NCBI RefSeq assembly: GCF_036946495.1 | Contig: NZ_JAQIIX010000002.1 | Coordinates: forward strand, 1-64,000 | Reading direction: 5' to 3' | From: Mycolicibacterium neoaurum | GTDB taxonomy: Bacteria > Actinomycetota > Actinomycetes > Mycobacteriales > Mycobacteriaceae | DNA: 64,000 nt | Shown: positions 7,329 through 15,244 of the stretch, piece after piece | Numbering within the stretch: the first letter of the stretch is position 1 | Layout: each line of letters starts with the position of its first letter | Made by a program: the position numbers and the translations under genes | Notes under the pieces: model-generated | What the model was told of the DNA's origin: nothing | Database searches by the model: none | What the model saw: the letters and a program-made list of their open reading frames with translations, nothing else

Positions 7329-7793
7329 CTAGTTGGAGCCAGGGCCGACCGGGCGGGGCTTGAGCCCGAACGACTTGATCCGCTCAAGCGCTTCGTCGAG
7401 CGGATTGGGGTGCCCGGCGGCGGGCGCCGTGGTGGCGAGTCCGTCGCTCACCGCCGCCGGGCTGTCTCCTGCCACATCCTCACGGGCAGGAGCGGGGTCA
7501 CATTCTGGGCAGCTACCCGCATAGGGCACGACCGATATGCGGTTGTGCAGCAAGCAAATTCGCAACTCATAGGAGCCGTGGTGGAGAATGTCCGCCTCGC
7601 CGATGCTGGCGGGAACGGAGTACGGGCCGAGGTAGTCGCTGCGGGACATCCCGGTCGCGATCGCGGCGGCGAGCTCGGTGTTGATCGACGCCGGCGCCAG
7701 GCGCTCCAGGGCACGGTGACCGGCCCGAGCCGCCAGCAGCACAGCGCGGCGCGAGATCGCGGCGGCAACGACCGATAGCCGGCCGGGAATCAC
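7329..7793 (-). CDS. Phage protein, unknown
   Basis: 154 residues. The start is a GTG at 7793 that overlaps the upstream TGA (GTGA). The N-terminal half is Ala-rich and helical (VIPGRLSVVAAAISRRAVLL). The middle has GSYELRICLLHNRISVVPYA followed by a CPEC pair, and the tail is Pro/Ala-rich. The single CxxC is not enough to call a zinc site. Family unknown. It is the third gene from the leftward promoter. Confidence 0.6.
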   Translation of the reverse strand: MIPGRLSVVAAAISRRAVLLAARAGHRALERLAPASINTELAAAIATGMSRSDYLGPYSVPASIGEADILHHGSYELRICLLHNRISVVPYAGSCPECDPAPAREDVAGDSPAAVSDGLATTAPAAGHPNPLDEALERIKSFGLKPRPVGPGSN

Positions 7794-8047
7794 GAGGATC
7801 CCCCGGCCGGTTGTTCGAGCCACCAGGTGTCAGTCGCCCAGTCATCGAGATCGAGTGGGCGGTCGTCGAGGTCTAGCGCCTCGTCGGCGGCATCGAGGAC
7901 CTCGGCATCGCGCGTGCCGAGCATGTACCGCTGCCGGTAGCCCGCGAACAACCCGGTACCGGCCTCCGTCAGCCGCGCGGCCGCGTCGGCGGCAGCCAGG
8001 ACCGCAACAACGCCGGATCCGCCCGGGTCTGGAATGAACGCCTTCAT
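7790..8047 (-). CDS. Small acidic phage protein
   Basis: 85 residues, ATG at 8047 overlapping the excisionase-like stop (ATGA). It has an Ala-rich N-terminal helix (VVAVLAAADAAARLTEAGTG) and a strongly acidic second half (LDAADEALDLDDRPLDLDDW) ending in a Trp-rich tail. No known family. The acidic, Trp-containing character recalls small host-takeover proteins, but that is speculative. Confidence 0.6.
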   Translation of the reverse strand: MKAFIPDPGGSGVVAVLAAADAAARLTEAGTGLFAGYRQRYMLGTRDAEVLDAADEALDLDDRPLDLDDWATDTWWLEQPAGGSS

Positions 8048-8220
8048 GCCGTCGCCTTGAGAAGCGCATCAACATCGGCTGGATCGAAGCGGTAATGCCC
8101 GCCGGGGGTGGTCGCTGCGGGCACCAGCTTCCCGGCAGCGACCCAGCGACGGACCGCGGACGGTGTGATCTGATACTTGTCAGCGACTTGAGAAGTCGTG
8201 ATAAGCGTGACTTCGGACAT
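8044..8220 (-). CDS. xis: Excisionase/Cro-like MerR-type HTH protein
   Basis: 58 residues from an ATG at 8220. The whole protein is a winged HTH of the MerR/excisionase type (TTSQVADKYQITPSAVRRWV, then AAGKLVPAATTPGGHYRFDP and ADVDALLKA). Such proteins bind att-site arms and direct excision; in compact temperate mycobacteriophages the gene divergent from the repressor can also act as Cro. It is the first gene of the leftward operon and is preceded by a good promoter (8227-8255). The symbol follows family similarity; the excisionase versus Cro role is undecided. Confidence 0.8.
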   Translation of the reverse strand: MSEVTLITTSQVADKYQITPSAVRRWVAAGKLVPAATTPGGHYRFDPADVDALLKATA

Positions 8221-8226
8221 GCCATA

Positions 8227-8255
8227 GATCTACAGAACGTGAAAAGTCGCGTCAA
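8227..8255 (-). promoter_or_regulatory. Predicted early leftward promoter
   Basis: On the minus strand TTGACG and TAGATC are separated by 17 bases, a strong SigA-type arrangement, with the ATG of the excisionase-like gene about nine bases below the -10 hexamer. The transcript would be leaderless or nearly so. Flanking GC-rich inverted half-sites between 8250 and 8330, such as TTGCGC, are candidate repressor operators but were not resolved. Confidence 0.6.
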
Positions 8256-8337
8256 GCGCGAATCGCGGGAATGACGTCGTTTTTTCATGTTTTTATGTCT
8301 ATTGCGCGCTATGCGCGAGTTGTGCGACATTTGCGGT

Positions 8338-8706
8338 ATGAGTACCGACCCGAGTGATTGCCGCTGGGTCCCCGATGCGAGCACGTTCGGGGCCCGGCTT
8401 GCGCTTGTGCGTCAGCGAATGGGCTGGAACATGAAGGAGGCCGCGCTCGCGTGCGGTGTCCCCCAGGGTTCGTGGCGCGAATGGGAGCTGAAGGGGCGCG
8501 ACCCCCGAGGCATCCAAGCCGTCGTCGACAAGATCGTCGAGCGGACCGGAGTCGATGACTACTGGCTCCTCACCGGGCGCACCGGTGGCGGAAACAACGG
8601 AGGCCCCGGAGGCGGAGGTGAGACTCCGCAACCAGGGCCTGTGGCTCCCCCGATTGGACTCGAACCAATAACCGCCCGATTAACAGTCGGGAGCTCTGCC
8701 AATTGA
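8338..8706 (+). CDS. Phage immunity repressor, C-terminus encoded by tRNA gene
   Basis: 122 residues from an ATG at 8338. An earlier in-frame start at 8287 is less likely. Residues 15-75 form a Cro/CI-type HTH (FGARLALVRQRMGWNMKEAA, then GVPQGSWREWELKGRDPRG), followed by DDYWLLTGRT and a Gly-rich linker. The last 22 or so residues (PPIGLEPITARLTVGSSAN) are the antisense translation of the tRNA-Asn gene, and the TGA at 8704-8706 lies in its D-arm half. The gene therefore crosses the att junction. In integration-dependent immunity phages the lysogen makes this shorter, stable form while the virion form has a different, unstable tail. Confidence 0.85.
   Translation: MSTDPSDCRWVPDASTFGARLALVRQRMGWNMKEAALACGVPQGSWREWELKGRDPRGIQAVVDKIVERTGVDDYWLLTGRTGGGNNGGPGGGGETPQPGPVAPPIGLEPITARLTVGSSAN
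8642..8690. other. Attachment-site junction within tRNA-Asn
   Basis: The 3' part of the tRNA-Asn gene, including the T-arm and encoded CCA, must come from the phage copy of the core, because phage genes abut it directly and the tRNA remains complete. The crossover lies somewhere between the 3' end (8642) and roughly the anticodon arm (about 8690). The matching core copy at the far end of the prophage is outside the window. Confidence 0.65.
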
Positions 8707-8717
8707 GCTACAGGGGA
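8642..8717 (-). tRNA. asnT: tRNA-Asn (GTT)
   Basis: The minus strand folds into a complete cloverleaf. The acceptor stem is TCCCCTG with CGGGGGA, followed by the D-arm, an anticodon stem CCCGA/TCGGG with loop CTGTTAA (anticodon GTT), a T-arm containing GGTTCGAGTCC, discriminator G and encoded CCA at 8642-8644. Without CCA the gene is 8645-8717. It remains functional despite prophage insertion. tRNA-Asn lies near the dnaG locus in M. tuberculosis too, as I recall. Confidence 0.97.
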
Positions 8718-8849
8718 ATGAACCGAGGACAGACTTTAGCGCATGTACCCCGCGGTCGAAGAATCGACTGGTCAGACGCCCCGTCACCACCTTCTCCGGC
8801 GCGTGAGGCAGGATGGTGAGAGTCCTGCTGTCACCGTGGAGGGAGCGTC

Positions 8850-9116
8850 GTGTTCCGGATCGTCTTCGTACTGGGTGTCGGCTACGTGCTCGGCGCGAAA
8901 GCCGGCCGCCGCCGCTACGAGCAGATCACGGCGACATACAAGGCGGTCACCGAGAACCCGGCCACCAAGGCCGTGCTGGACGCCGGGCGTCGCAAGGTCG
9001 CCGATCGGGTGTCCCCGGATCCGCAGTTGGTGCGGCTGACCGCGATCGACGCCGAGACCTCGGTGCTGGCGCCCGAGGAGACCGGCATCCGGCCGCGCAA
9101 CGGCGCCAAGGACTGA
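8850..9116 (+). CDS. Conserved mycobacterial protein next to dnaG (Rv2342-like)
   Basis: 88 residues with a GTG start preceded by GGAGGGAG. The N-terminus is a single hydrophobic segment (MFRIVFVLGVGYVLGAKAGR) followed at once by RRRYEQI, as in YtxH-like membrane-anchored proteins. The C-terminal half is polar. Size and position match Rv2342, which stands beside dnaG in M. tuberculosis (recalled order). Function unknown. Confidence 0.78.
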   Translation: MFRIVFVLGVGYVLGAKAGRRRYEQITATYKAVTENPATKAVLDAGRRKVADRVSPDPQLVRLTAIDAETSVLAPEETGIRPRNGAKD

Positions 9117-9122
9117 TTCCGG

Positions 9123-9368
9123 CTAGGGAGTGCCGCCCTCGGATCGCAGGGCGGCGATATCGGCCGGCGCACCGTCCACGTGGGCGTCTGCGGCACCGAT
9201 CGGTGTTTCGCTGGGTGTGAGCTCCAGCGCCGCGCGCGGTGCCCGCCACTCGTCGTTCTCAAGGGTGCCGCCGTAGAGCGCGATGCCAAGCGTGGTGACC
9301 ACCGCGGTTGCCAGGACCCCGACCCCCTTGGTCGCCGGGATCGCGCGGTAGCCGTCCTCAGCGCTCAC
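9123..9368 (-). CDS. Small single-pass membrane protein, unknown
   Basis: 81 residues from a GTG at 9368. Residues 14-34 are a transmembrane segment (GVGVLATAVVTTLGIALYGG), and the rest is an acidic, Ala/Pro-rich tail, probably outside the membrane. It converges with the Rv2342-like gene, with six bases between their ends. I know no function for it. Confidence 0.55.
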   Translation of the reverse strand: MSAEDGYRAIPATKGVGVLATAVVTTLGIALYGGTLENDEWRAPRAALELTPSETPIGAADAHVDGAPADIAALRSEGGTP

Positions 9369-9491
9369 AATCGACGCCTTCCTGTCGCGTACCCCTAGTG
9401 CAGATCGAGTCTTGAGTCTCGCGTCACCAGATAACGAAAGGGACGCGACACGATGACCATTCGCACACGGTCCGCGGACGCCGAGAAACGG

Positions 9492-9532
9492 CCTGGCCGG
9501 GCCTCGGAAGTGTCTTCCGGGACCCGGCCAGG
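9492..9532 (-). terminator. Strong stem-loop after secreted-protein gene
   Basis: A perfect 10-bp stem (CCTGGCCGGG with CCCGGCCAGG) encloses an inner CGGAA/TTCCG stem and a short loop. It lies 17 bases below the stop of the gene at 9549-9839. There is no T-run, as usual for mycobacterial terminators. It may also stop traffic from the other side. Confidence 0.7.
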
Positions 9533-9548
9533 TGAAAGTTGCGGCTTG

Positions 9549-9839
9549 CTAGCCGATCGGGATGCTGGTGTTCCAGCTGGTGCCCGGCAACACCGGACCC
9601 GAGTACAGGCCACCGGGGCCGATACCGATGCTGGGTGTCCCTACGCCGACGCCGTTACCGTTGGAGTAGGACAGGCAGTTGCCGTCCTCCTTGTTACCGA
9701 ACCAGGCCAGGCAGGCCGGTGCCGCATCGGCGGTCGGGGCGGGCGTCGTCGAGAAGGCCACCACGGGCGCTGCGGCGACGGCGGCCGCGAAAGCGCCGGC
9801 GACCACGATTGTGCGTGTCCGATTGCTCAGGAATGACAC
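9549..9839 (-). CDS. Small secreted Gly-rich protein
   Basis: 96 residues from a GTG at 9839, with AAAGG upstream; an ATG at 9878 would add 13 poor residues. A classical signal peptide (IVVAGAFAAAVAAAPVVAFS) ends near ADA. The mature protein has two Cys (PACLAWFGNKEDGNCLSYSN), suitable for one disulfide, and a Gly/Pro-rich tail (GTPSIGIGPGGLYSGPVLPG). Similar small secreted proteins occur widely in mycobacteria without assigned function. It stands alone between terminator and dnaG. Confidence 0.68.
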   Translation of the reverse strand: MSFLSNRTRTIVVAGAFAAAVAAAPVVAFSTTPAPTADAAPACLAWFGNKEDGNCLSYSNGNGVGVGTPSIGIGPGGLYSGPVLPGTSWNTSIPIG

Positions 9840-9894
9840 GGTGGGACCTTTCTGGACAGTTAGCTGCGGTTCCACCATAACGGTTGTGTCGCGA

Positions 9895-11826
9895 TCACGC
9901 AGTCAAGTCGTCGCCACTGGCCTGCTCGAGCAGACTGCGCCGGTAGGTCTCCATGGCCACCAGGTCGCCGAAAAGGGCGTGGTACTCGTCGCTGTTGTCC
10001 ACCGGTGACATGCGCTGCAATTTGGACTTGACCTCGGCGATCTGCCGTCCGATCGACACTTCCTGCAGCCGGGCCAGCACCCCACCGATATAGCGGGCCA
10101 GCCGCTCGTCGTCGTCGATCTTGATGGCGTCCACGCTGAGTTCGTTGACCAGCGGCGCGACCTCGCCCGCCAGATCGCGCACCGTCTCGATCCACTGCGC
10201 GCCGGACAGTCCGGTCGACACGCCGCCGGCGGCCGCGATCGCGGCCCGCACCCCGGCGTAGGCCGGGTGGGTGAAGCTTTCCGCGCCGAGACTGTCGAAC
10301 ACCGGACCGGCCAGTCCGGGGTACTGCAGGGCCGATTTCAACGCCTCGCGCTGCGGACGCAGTGTCGGGTCCATCGGGTTGGGCCGGGCGATGGATGCCT
10401 GGGCTCCCGGCGGGGTGGCCGCGCGCCGGTTGGTCTGCTGGCCGGTCCGGCCGGTCCGCGGACCCTTGCGGCCCGCCTCCTCGCGCACCCGGCCCAGCAC
10501 CTGCCCGACGTCCTCCCAGCCGACCCACCCGGCCAGCTGGCGGGCGTACTCGTCGCGCAGCGTCGGATCCTTGATCCGCGACACCATCGGAACGCACCGG
10601 CGCAGCGCGGCGACCCTGCCCTCGGCGCTGTCGAGATCGTGATCGGTCAGCGCGGTGCGGATGGCGAACTCGAACAGCGGGGCACGGCGAGCGACCAGAT
10701 CACGCAGCGCACCGTCACCGGAACGCAGCCGCAGATCGCACGGGTCCATACCATCGGCCGCCACCGCCACGAAGGACTGCCCGGCCAGATTCTGCTCACC
10801 CTCGAAGGCCTTGACCGCGGCGGCGCGGCCCGCGGCATCACCGTCGAACACGTAGATCAGCTCACCGCGAAAGAAGTTGTCGTCCATCATGAGTCGACGC
10901 AGCATCGACAGGTGCTCGTCACCGAAGGCGGTGCCGCAGGCGGCCACCGCGGTGGTCACCCCGGCCAGATGCATCGCCATCACGTCGGTGTAACCCTCGA
11001 CGACGACGGCCTGGTGCCCCTTGGCGATATCGCGCTTGGCCAGGTCCAGCCCGAAGAGCACGTGAGACTTCTTGTACAGCACGGTTTCCGGGGTGTTGAC
11101 GTACTTGGCTTCCATATGATCGTCGTCGAAGAGCCGACGCGCCCCGAACCCGATGGTCTCACCGGAGGACACCCGGATGGGCCACAACAGGCGGCGATGG
11201 AAGCGGTCGATCGGTCCGCGCTTACCCTCCTTGCTGAGCCCGGCCGCTTCGAGCTCCTTGAACTCGAAACCCTTGCGCAGCAGGTGCTTTGTCAGCTTGT
11301 CCCAACCCGAGGGGGCGAACCCGCAGCCGAACCGGGCGGCGGCGTCGGCATCGAAGTTCCGGTCGATCAGGTACTGCCGAGCCGGTGCGGCCTCCTCGGA
11401 GCGCAACTGTTCGGCGTAGAACTCACTCGCGGCCGCGTTCGCCGCGATCAGCCTGCTGCGACTACCGCGGTCGCGCTGCACATTGGTGGCCGCGCCGCCG
11501 GTATAGGTAACGGTGTAGCCAACCTTGTCGGCGAGCAGTTCGACGGCCTCGACGAAGCTGACATGCTCGATCTTCTGCAGGAACGCGTAGACGTCCCCGC
11601 CCTCACCGCACCCGAAGCAGTGGAAGTGCCCGTGGTTGGGCCGGACATGGAACGACGGGGACTTCTCGTCGTGGAAGGGGCACAGGCCCTTGAGCGAATC
11701 GACCCCGGCGCGTCGCAACTGCACGTAGTCGCCGACGATGTCCTCGATGTGGACCCGTTCCCGGATGGCCGCGATATCACGATCGGGGATGCGGCCCCGG
11801 CCGCCCCGCATCGCATCATTGGCCAT
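9895..11826 (-). CDS. dnaG: DNA primase
   Basis: 643 residues, the usual DnaG length. Residues 45-70 form the CHC2 zinc site (CPFHDEKSPSFHVRPNHGHF, then CFGCGEGGD). The primase core continues with FGARRLFDD and YVNTPETVLYKKS. The TOPRIM domain shows VVVEGYTDVMAMHLAGV with the catalytic Glu and the YVFDGDAAGRAA Asp pair. The C-terminal DnaB-interaction region follows a variable linker near residues 430-470. It makes RNA primers at the replication fork. dgt lies 20 bases upstream in the same direction, as in M. tuberculosis. Confidence 0.97.
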   Translation of the reverse strand: MANDAMRGGRGRIPDRDIAAIRERVHIEDIVGDYVQLRRAGVDSLKGLCPFHDEKSPSFHVRPNHGHFHCFGCGEGGDVYAFLQKIEHVSFVEAVELLADKVGYTVTYTGGAATNVQRDRGSRSRLIAANAAASEFYAEQLRSEEAAPARQYLIDRNFDADAAARFGCGFAPSGWDKLTKHLLRKGFEFKELEAAGLSKEGKRGPIDRFHRRLLWPIRVSSGETIGFGARRLFDDDHMEAKYVNTPETVLYKKSHVLFGLDLAKRDIAKGHQAVVVEGYTDVMAMHLAGVTTAVAACGTAFGDEHLSMLRRLMMDDNFFRGELIYVFDGDAAGRAAAVKAFEGEQNLAGQSFVAVAADGMDPCDLRLRSGDGALRDLVARRAPLFEFAIRTALTDHDLDSAEGRVAALRRCVPMVSRIKDPTLRDEYARQLAGWVGWEDVGQVLGRVREEAGRKGPRTGRTGQQTNRRAATPPGAQASIARPNPMDPTLRPQREALKSALQYPGLAGPVFDSLGAESFTHPAYAGVRAAIAAAGGVSTGLSGAQWIETVRDLAGEVAPLVNELSVDAIKIDDDERLARYIGGVLARLQEVSIGRQIAEVKSKLQRMSPVDNSDEYHALFGDLVAMETYRRSLLEQASGDDLTA

Positions 11827-11846
11827 CGCCGCAGTCTATCGGCCCG

Positions 11847-13139
11847 TCATAGGGGCCGGGGCGAGCGCACCTCGTGCACCCTCTCCAGCCGGGACTCGGT
11901 GTAGGAGGCGATCTGGTCTACGACGACCCGCAGCCGCGCGCCGTCATCGTCGGCGAGGGTGAACTCGGCGGCGAACTGGGGGTCCAGGCTGCTGGGCGCC
12001 TGCGCCCAGAGCGCCAGTGCGACCTCCTGGATGAGGGTCCGCTGATCGGTCTGGATCTGCAGGTGCTGGTGGTCGGACATGATGAACTGCAGCGCCAGCA
12101 TCTTGAGCACCGCGACCTCGGCTCGCACCTCGGCGGGCACGTGCAGGTCGGTATCGAAGCGCTTGAGCACCGGTGCGCCGCCCACCACCGCGCGGGTCTG
12201 GGATATCGCGGCGTTGGCGAACCGGCCGACGAGCTCGCTGGTCAAGTTCTTCAGCGCCACCGAGGCCGTCAGGGTGCCGTCGTATTTGCCGACGGCGGCG
12301 ACCACCGGCATCTCCGAGAGCCGCTGCGCCGCGGCGAGCAGATCATCATGTGAGACGGCCGGATACGCCCCGGCGCCGAGGCGGGCCAGCGCATCGGCGG
12401 CATCGCGGTCGGCCAGCACCCGCAGGTCGATACGCCCGGAGATGACACCGTCCTCGACATCGTGCACCGAGTAGGCGACATCGTCGGCCCAGTCCATCAC
12501 CTGCGCCTCCAGGCACGGGCGGTTGGCCGGTGCGCCGTCGCGCAGCCAGTTCGCGGCGGTCATGTCGTCGTCGTAGAAACCGAACTTCTTCGGGTTCTGC
12601 GAGCGCGCCCACGGATACTTGGTGACCGCATCCAGGGCCGCACGGGTGAGATTGAGACCCGCCGAACGACCATCGGCGGTAAGGACTTTCGGTTCCAACC
12701 GGGTCAGGATCCGCAGGTTCTGGGCATTGCCCTCGAAGCCGCCGAACGGCGCCGCGATCTCGTTGAGCGCGCGTTCACCGTTGTGCCCATACGGCGGGTG
12801 GCCGATATCGTGGGCGAGGCCGGCCAGATCCACCAGATCCGGATCACAACCGAGACCAACGGCCATTCCCCGGCCGATCTGCGCGACCTCCAGCGAATGG
12901 GTCAGGCGGGTGCGCGGAGTGTCCCCGTGGCGGGGGCCGACCACCTGGGTCTTGTCGGCCAGCCTGCGCAGTGCCGCCGAGTGCAGCACCCTGGCCCGAT
13001 CGCGGGCGAAGTCGGTGCGGTGCTCGGTGGCGTTATCGGCCAGCTTCGACGATCCCACGCCGGCACCCTTGGGCGACTCCGGTACCAGCCGCTGCCGGTC
13101 GAAGTCGTCGTAATCGGATGTGTTGCGTTGCGTGGCCAC
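11847..13139 (-). CDS. dgt: Deoxyguanosinetriphosphate triphosphohydrolase-like protein
   Basis: 430 residues from a GTG at 13139; GTG codons 18-24 bases further up are alternatives. The HD-domain metal site is clear (RTRLTHSLEVAQIGRGMAVG, then DLAGLAHDIGHPPYGHNGER), as is DWADDVAYSVHDVEDGV. This family hydrolyses dNTPs, classically dGTP, to the nucleoside and triphosphate. The Dgt-DnaG pair is conserved in mycobacteria. The first 30 residues before DYDDFDRQR are variable, so the start is the least sure part. Confidence 0.93.
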   Translation of the reverse strand: MATQRNTSDYDDFDRQRLVPESPKGAGVGSSKLADNATEHRTDFARDRARVLHSAALRRLADKTQVVGPRHGDTPRTRLTHSLEVAQIGRGMAVGLGCDPDLVDLAGLAHDIGHPPYGHNGERALNEIAAPFGGFEGNAQNLRILTRLEPKVLTADGRSAGLNLTRAALDAVTKYPWARSQNPKKFGFYDDDMTAANWLRDGAPANRPCLEAQVMDWADDVAYSVHDVEDGVISGRIDLRVLADRDAADALARLGAGAYPAVSHDDLLAAAQRLSEMPVVAAVGKYDGTLTASVALKNLTSELVGRFANAAISQTRAVVGGAPVLKRFDTDLHVPAEVRAEVAVLKMLALQFIMSDHQHLQIQTDQRTLIQEVALALWAQAPSSLDPQFAAEFTLADDDGARLRVVVDQIASYTESRLERVHEVRSPRPL

Positions 13140-13222
13140 CGCCCGACAGTCTGCCAGCACCACAACCGCGGTTCGGACATGACTGCCGCCACATGGGCCG
13201 GCGAGTCACTAGATTGACGTGC

Positions 13223-15244
13223 ATGCGCCTCGCCCGATTGCTCAGCATGTTGCTCGTGGCCTTGACCGCGGCCCTGTCGATGGCACCCGCTGCGCTGCTC
13301 GCCGCCCCCGAGGCGGCGGCGCGACCACCGCTGCGACTACCCGACCAGATCGTCGACGAGTCCAACGTCCTCGGTGCCACCGGCAAGGAGCAGGTCGGTC
13401 AGGCCATCGACCGGCTCTACCAGAATCGCCAGGTGCGGCTGTGGGTCGTCTACGTGGACAGCTTCTCCGGGCAGAACGCCGAGCCGTGGGCGCAGGCGAC
13501 CCTGCGGGCCAGCGATCTCGGCGAGTACGACGCGCTGCTGGCCGTCGCCACCACCGATCGTGCCTACGCCTTCCTCACCGGATCCGCGGCGGCCAGCAAC
13601 TCTGAGGCGAACACGCTGCGTCGCAACGAGATCGAACCTGCGCTGCGCGATGGCAATTGGGCTGCCGCAGCCGTCGCCGCTGCCGACGGGCTCGATGCCA
13701 AGACAACCAGCTCGTCGTCGGGTCTGAACTGGTTCGGCGTGCTGGTCGTGCTGGCCATCCTCGGGCTGGGCGTGCTCGGCCTGCTGCTGTGGTCGCGGCG
13801 GCGCACGCGCAAACGCCGCGAGGCCGATCTGGCCGCCGCACAACGCATCGACCCGACCGATCCGAGTGCGCTGGCCGCGGTCCCGTTGGAGACGCTGGAT
13901 GAGCTGTCCCGGTCGATCGTCGTCGAGGTCGACAACGCGGTGCGCACCAGTGACAACGAATTGACACTGGCCGTCGAAGAATTCGGTGAACAACGCACCG
14001 CGCCGTTCAGTGCCGCGGTCACCGCGGCGCGCACCGCGCTGACCCAGGCCTTCAACGCACGCCAGATCCTCGACGACACGGTGCCCGAGACGCCGGCCCA
14101 ACGCCGCGACCTGCTCACCCGGGTGATTGTCGCCGCGGCCAAGGCCGATCGCGAACTCGACACCCAGCGCGAGGCATTCGGTCAACTGCGCGATCTGGTG
14201 ATCAATGCGCCCGCCCGCCTCGACGTGCTGACCCAGCAGATGGTCGATCTGACCACCCGCATCGCGCCTGCCGAGCAGGCGCTGGCCGAACTGAGCCGCC
14301 AGTTCGCCCCCACCGCCCTGCATTCGGTGGCCGATAACGTCGACACCGCCAAGCAGCGCCTCGCCTTCGCCGACCAGAACATCAGCAACGCCCGGGCGCT
14401 GGTGGCCAGGCCGGCCGGGCAGCAGGCCGGCCTGGTGGATTCCGTGCGGGCGGCCGAATCCGCACTGGGGCAGGCCCGCACAATGCTCGACGCCATCGAC
14501 AGCGCGGCCGGCGATATCAGTCGGGCGATCGCGACGCTGCCCGAGGAGATCGCCGACGTGCAGGCCGGTATCACCGCCGCCGACGCACAACTGAGCCGCG
14601 GCGGCTTCGCCGAGGCCGCCGAGCTCAAGGCGGCCCGCGATGCCGCGGCACAGGCGGTGGCGACGGCGCAGGAGTGCGGAAACACCGACCCGCTTGGTGC
14701 TTTCAGCGCACTGACGCAGGCCGACGCCGATCTGGACCGGCTGCTGGCGGTCATCGCCGAGGAACGGCAGGCCCAGGAACGGTTGCGGCGGTCCTATGAG
14801 CAGGCACTGTCCGCGGCGCAGTCCAGGGTCCGCGGCGTCAGCGATTTCATCGACACCCGGCGCGGCAGCGTCGGCCCCGAGGCGCGTACCCGGCTGGCCG
14901 AGGCGGTGCGTCAGCTGCAGGCCGCGCAGGACAAGGCCGCCGACAACTCGACCGAGAGCCTCCCGACGGCCATCGCGCACGCCAACAGCGCAACCTCGCT
15001 GGCCATGCAGGCCCAGCAGTTGGCCAACAACGATGTCAGCTACGCCCATCAGGCCCACAACTCCCAGCACTACGGCGGCGGGTCGAATTCCGGTGCGGTA
15101 CTGGGCGGGATCATCATCGGCAACATCCTGTCCGGGGCGCTGCGCGGCGGTATCGGCGGCAGCGTCGGCGGCGGGAGCTGGCGGTCCACATCGTTCGGCG
15201 GATCGGGCGGTGGCGGCTTCGGCGGTGGCGGCGGCCGCTTCTAG
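13223..15244 (+). CDS. TPM-domain membrane protein (Rv2345-like)
   Basis: 673 residues. The ATG at 13223 begins a signal sequence (LLSMLLVALTAALSMAPAAL, cleavage near AAARP). Residues 35-165 form a TPM domain (LPDQIVDESNVLGATGKEQV, VRLWVVYVDSFSGQNAEPWA). One transmembrane helix lies near 170-195 (GVLVVLAILGLGVLGLLLWS) before an RRRTRKRR stop-transfer. A long Ala/Gln-rich coiled-coil region fills 220-610, and the C-terminus is Gly/Ser-rich. Domain order matches Rv2345. Function is unknown; TPM domains often occur in envelope maintenance. Its stop overlaps the convergent lipoprotein stop. Confidence 0.85.
   Translation: MRLARLLSMLLVALTAALSMAPAALLAAPEAAARPPLRLPDQIVDESNVLGATGKEQVGQAIDRLYQNRQVRLWVVYVDSFSGQNAEPWAQATLRASDLGEYDALLAVATTDRAYAFLTGSAAASNSEANTLRRNEIEPALRDGNWAAAAVAAADGLDAKTTSSSSGLNWFGVLVVLAILGLGVLGLLLWSRRRTRKRREADLAAAQRIDPTDPSALAAVPLETLDELSRSIVVEVDNAVRTSDNELTLAVEEFGEQRTAPFSAAVTAARTALTQAFNARQILDDTVPETPAQRRDLLTRVIVAAAKADRELDTQREAFGQLRDLVINAPARLDVLTQQMVDLTTRIAPAEQALAELSRQFAPTALHSVADNVDTAKQRLAFADQNISNARALVARPAGQQAGLVDSVRAAESALGQARTMLDAIDSAAGDISRAIATLPEEIADVQAGITAADAQLSRGGFAEAAELKAARDAAAQAVATAQECGNTDPLGAFSALTQADADLDRLLAVIAEERQAQERLRRSYEQALSAAQSRVRGVSDFIDTRRGSVGPEARTRLAEAVRQLQAAQDKAADNSTESLPTAIAHANSATSLAMQAQQLANNDVSYAHQAHNSQHYGGGSNSGAVLGGIIIGNILSGALRGGIGGSVGGGSWRSTSFGGSGGGGFGGGGGRF

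Larger units (their letters stand above)
1..8690. mobile_element. Prophage, right-hand end, integrated in tRNA-Asn
   Basis: About 18 short, tightly overlapping leftward genes of phage type (excisionase-like, ParB-like, exoribonuclease, DUF7694-like, zinc-finger and helix-turn-helix proteins) are followed by one divergent repressor gene that ends inside a tRNA-Asn gene. Housekeeping mycobacterial genes begin right after the tRNA. The tRNA 5' half lies on the chromosome side and its 3' half on the phage side, as expected after recombination in the 3' part of a tRNA. No integrase, structural or lysis genes are visible, so the rest of the element lies beyond the left edge. The exact crossover point cannot be fixed without the other att site; 8690 is approximate. 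Confidence 0.88.

Noticed and set aside
8641..8706. Repressor C-terminus containing a GLEPIT motif as a real protein domain
   Set aside because: This kind of motif is the familiar antisense translation of a tRNA T-arm. It marks the att junction and not a conserved domain.
10267..11904. 545-codon + strand ORF opposite dnaG
   Set aside because: dnaG is complete with zinc and TOPRIM motifs; the antisense ORF has no recognisable domain and follows codon-position GC bias.
13337..15070. 577-codon - strand ORF opposite the TPM-domain gene
   Set aside because: The + strand gene has a signal peptide, TPM domain and membrane helix; the antisense product is a Gly/Arg/His-rich shadow.
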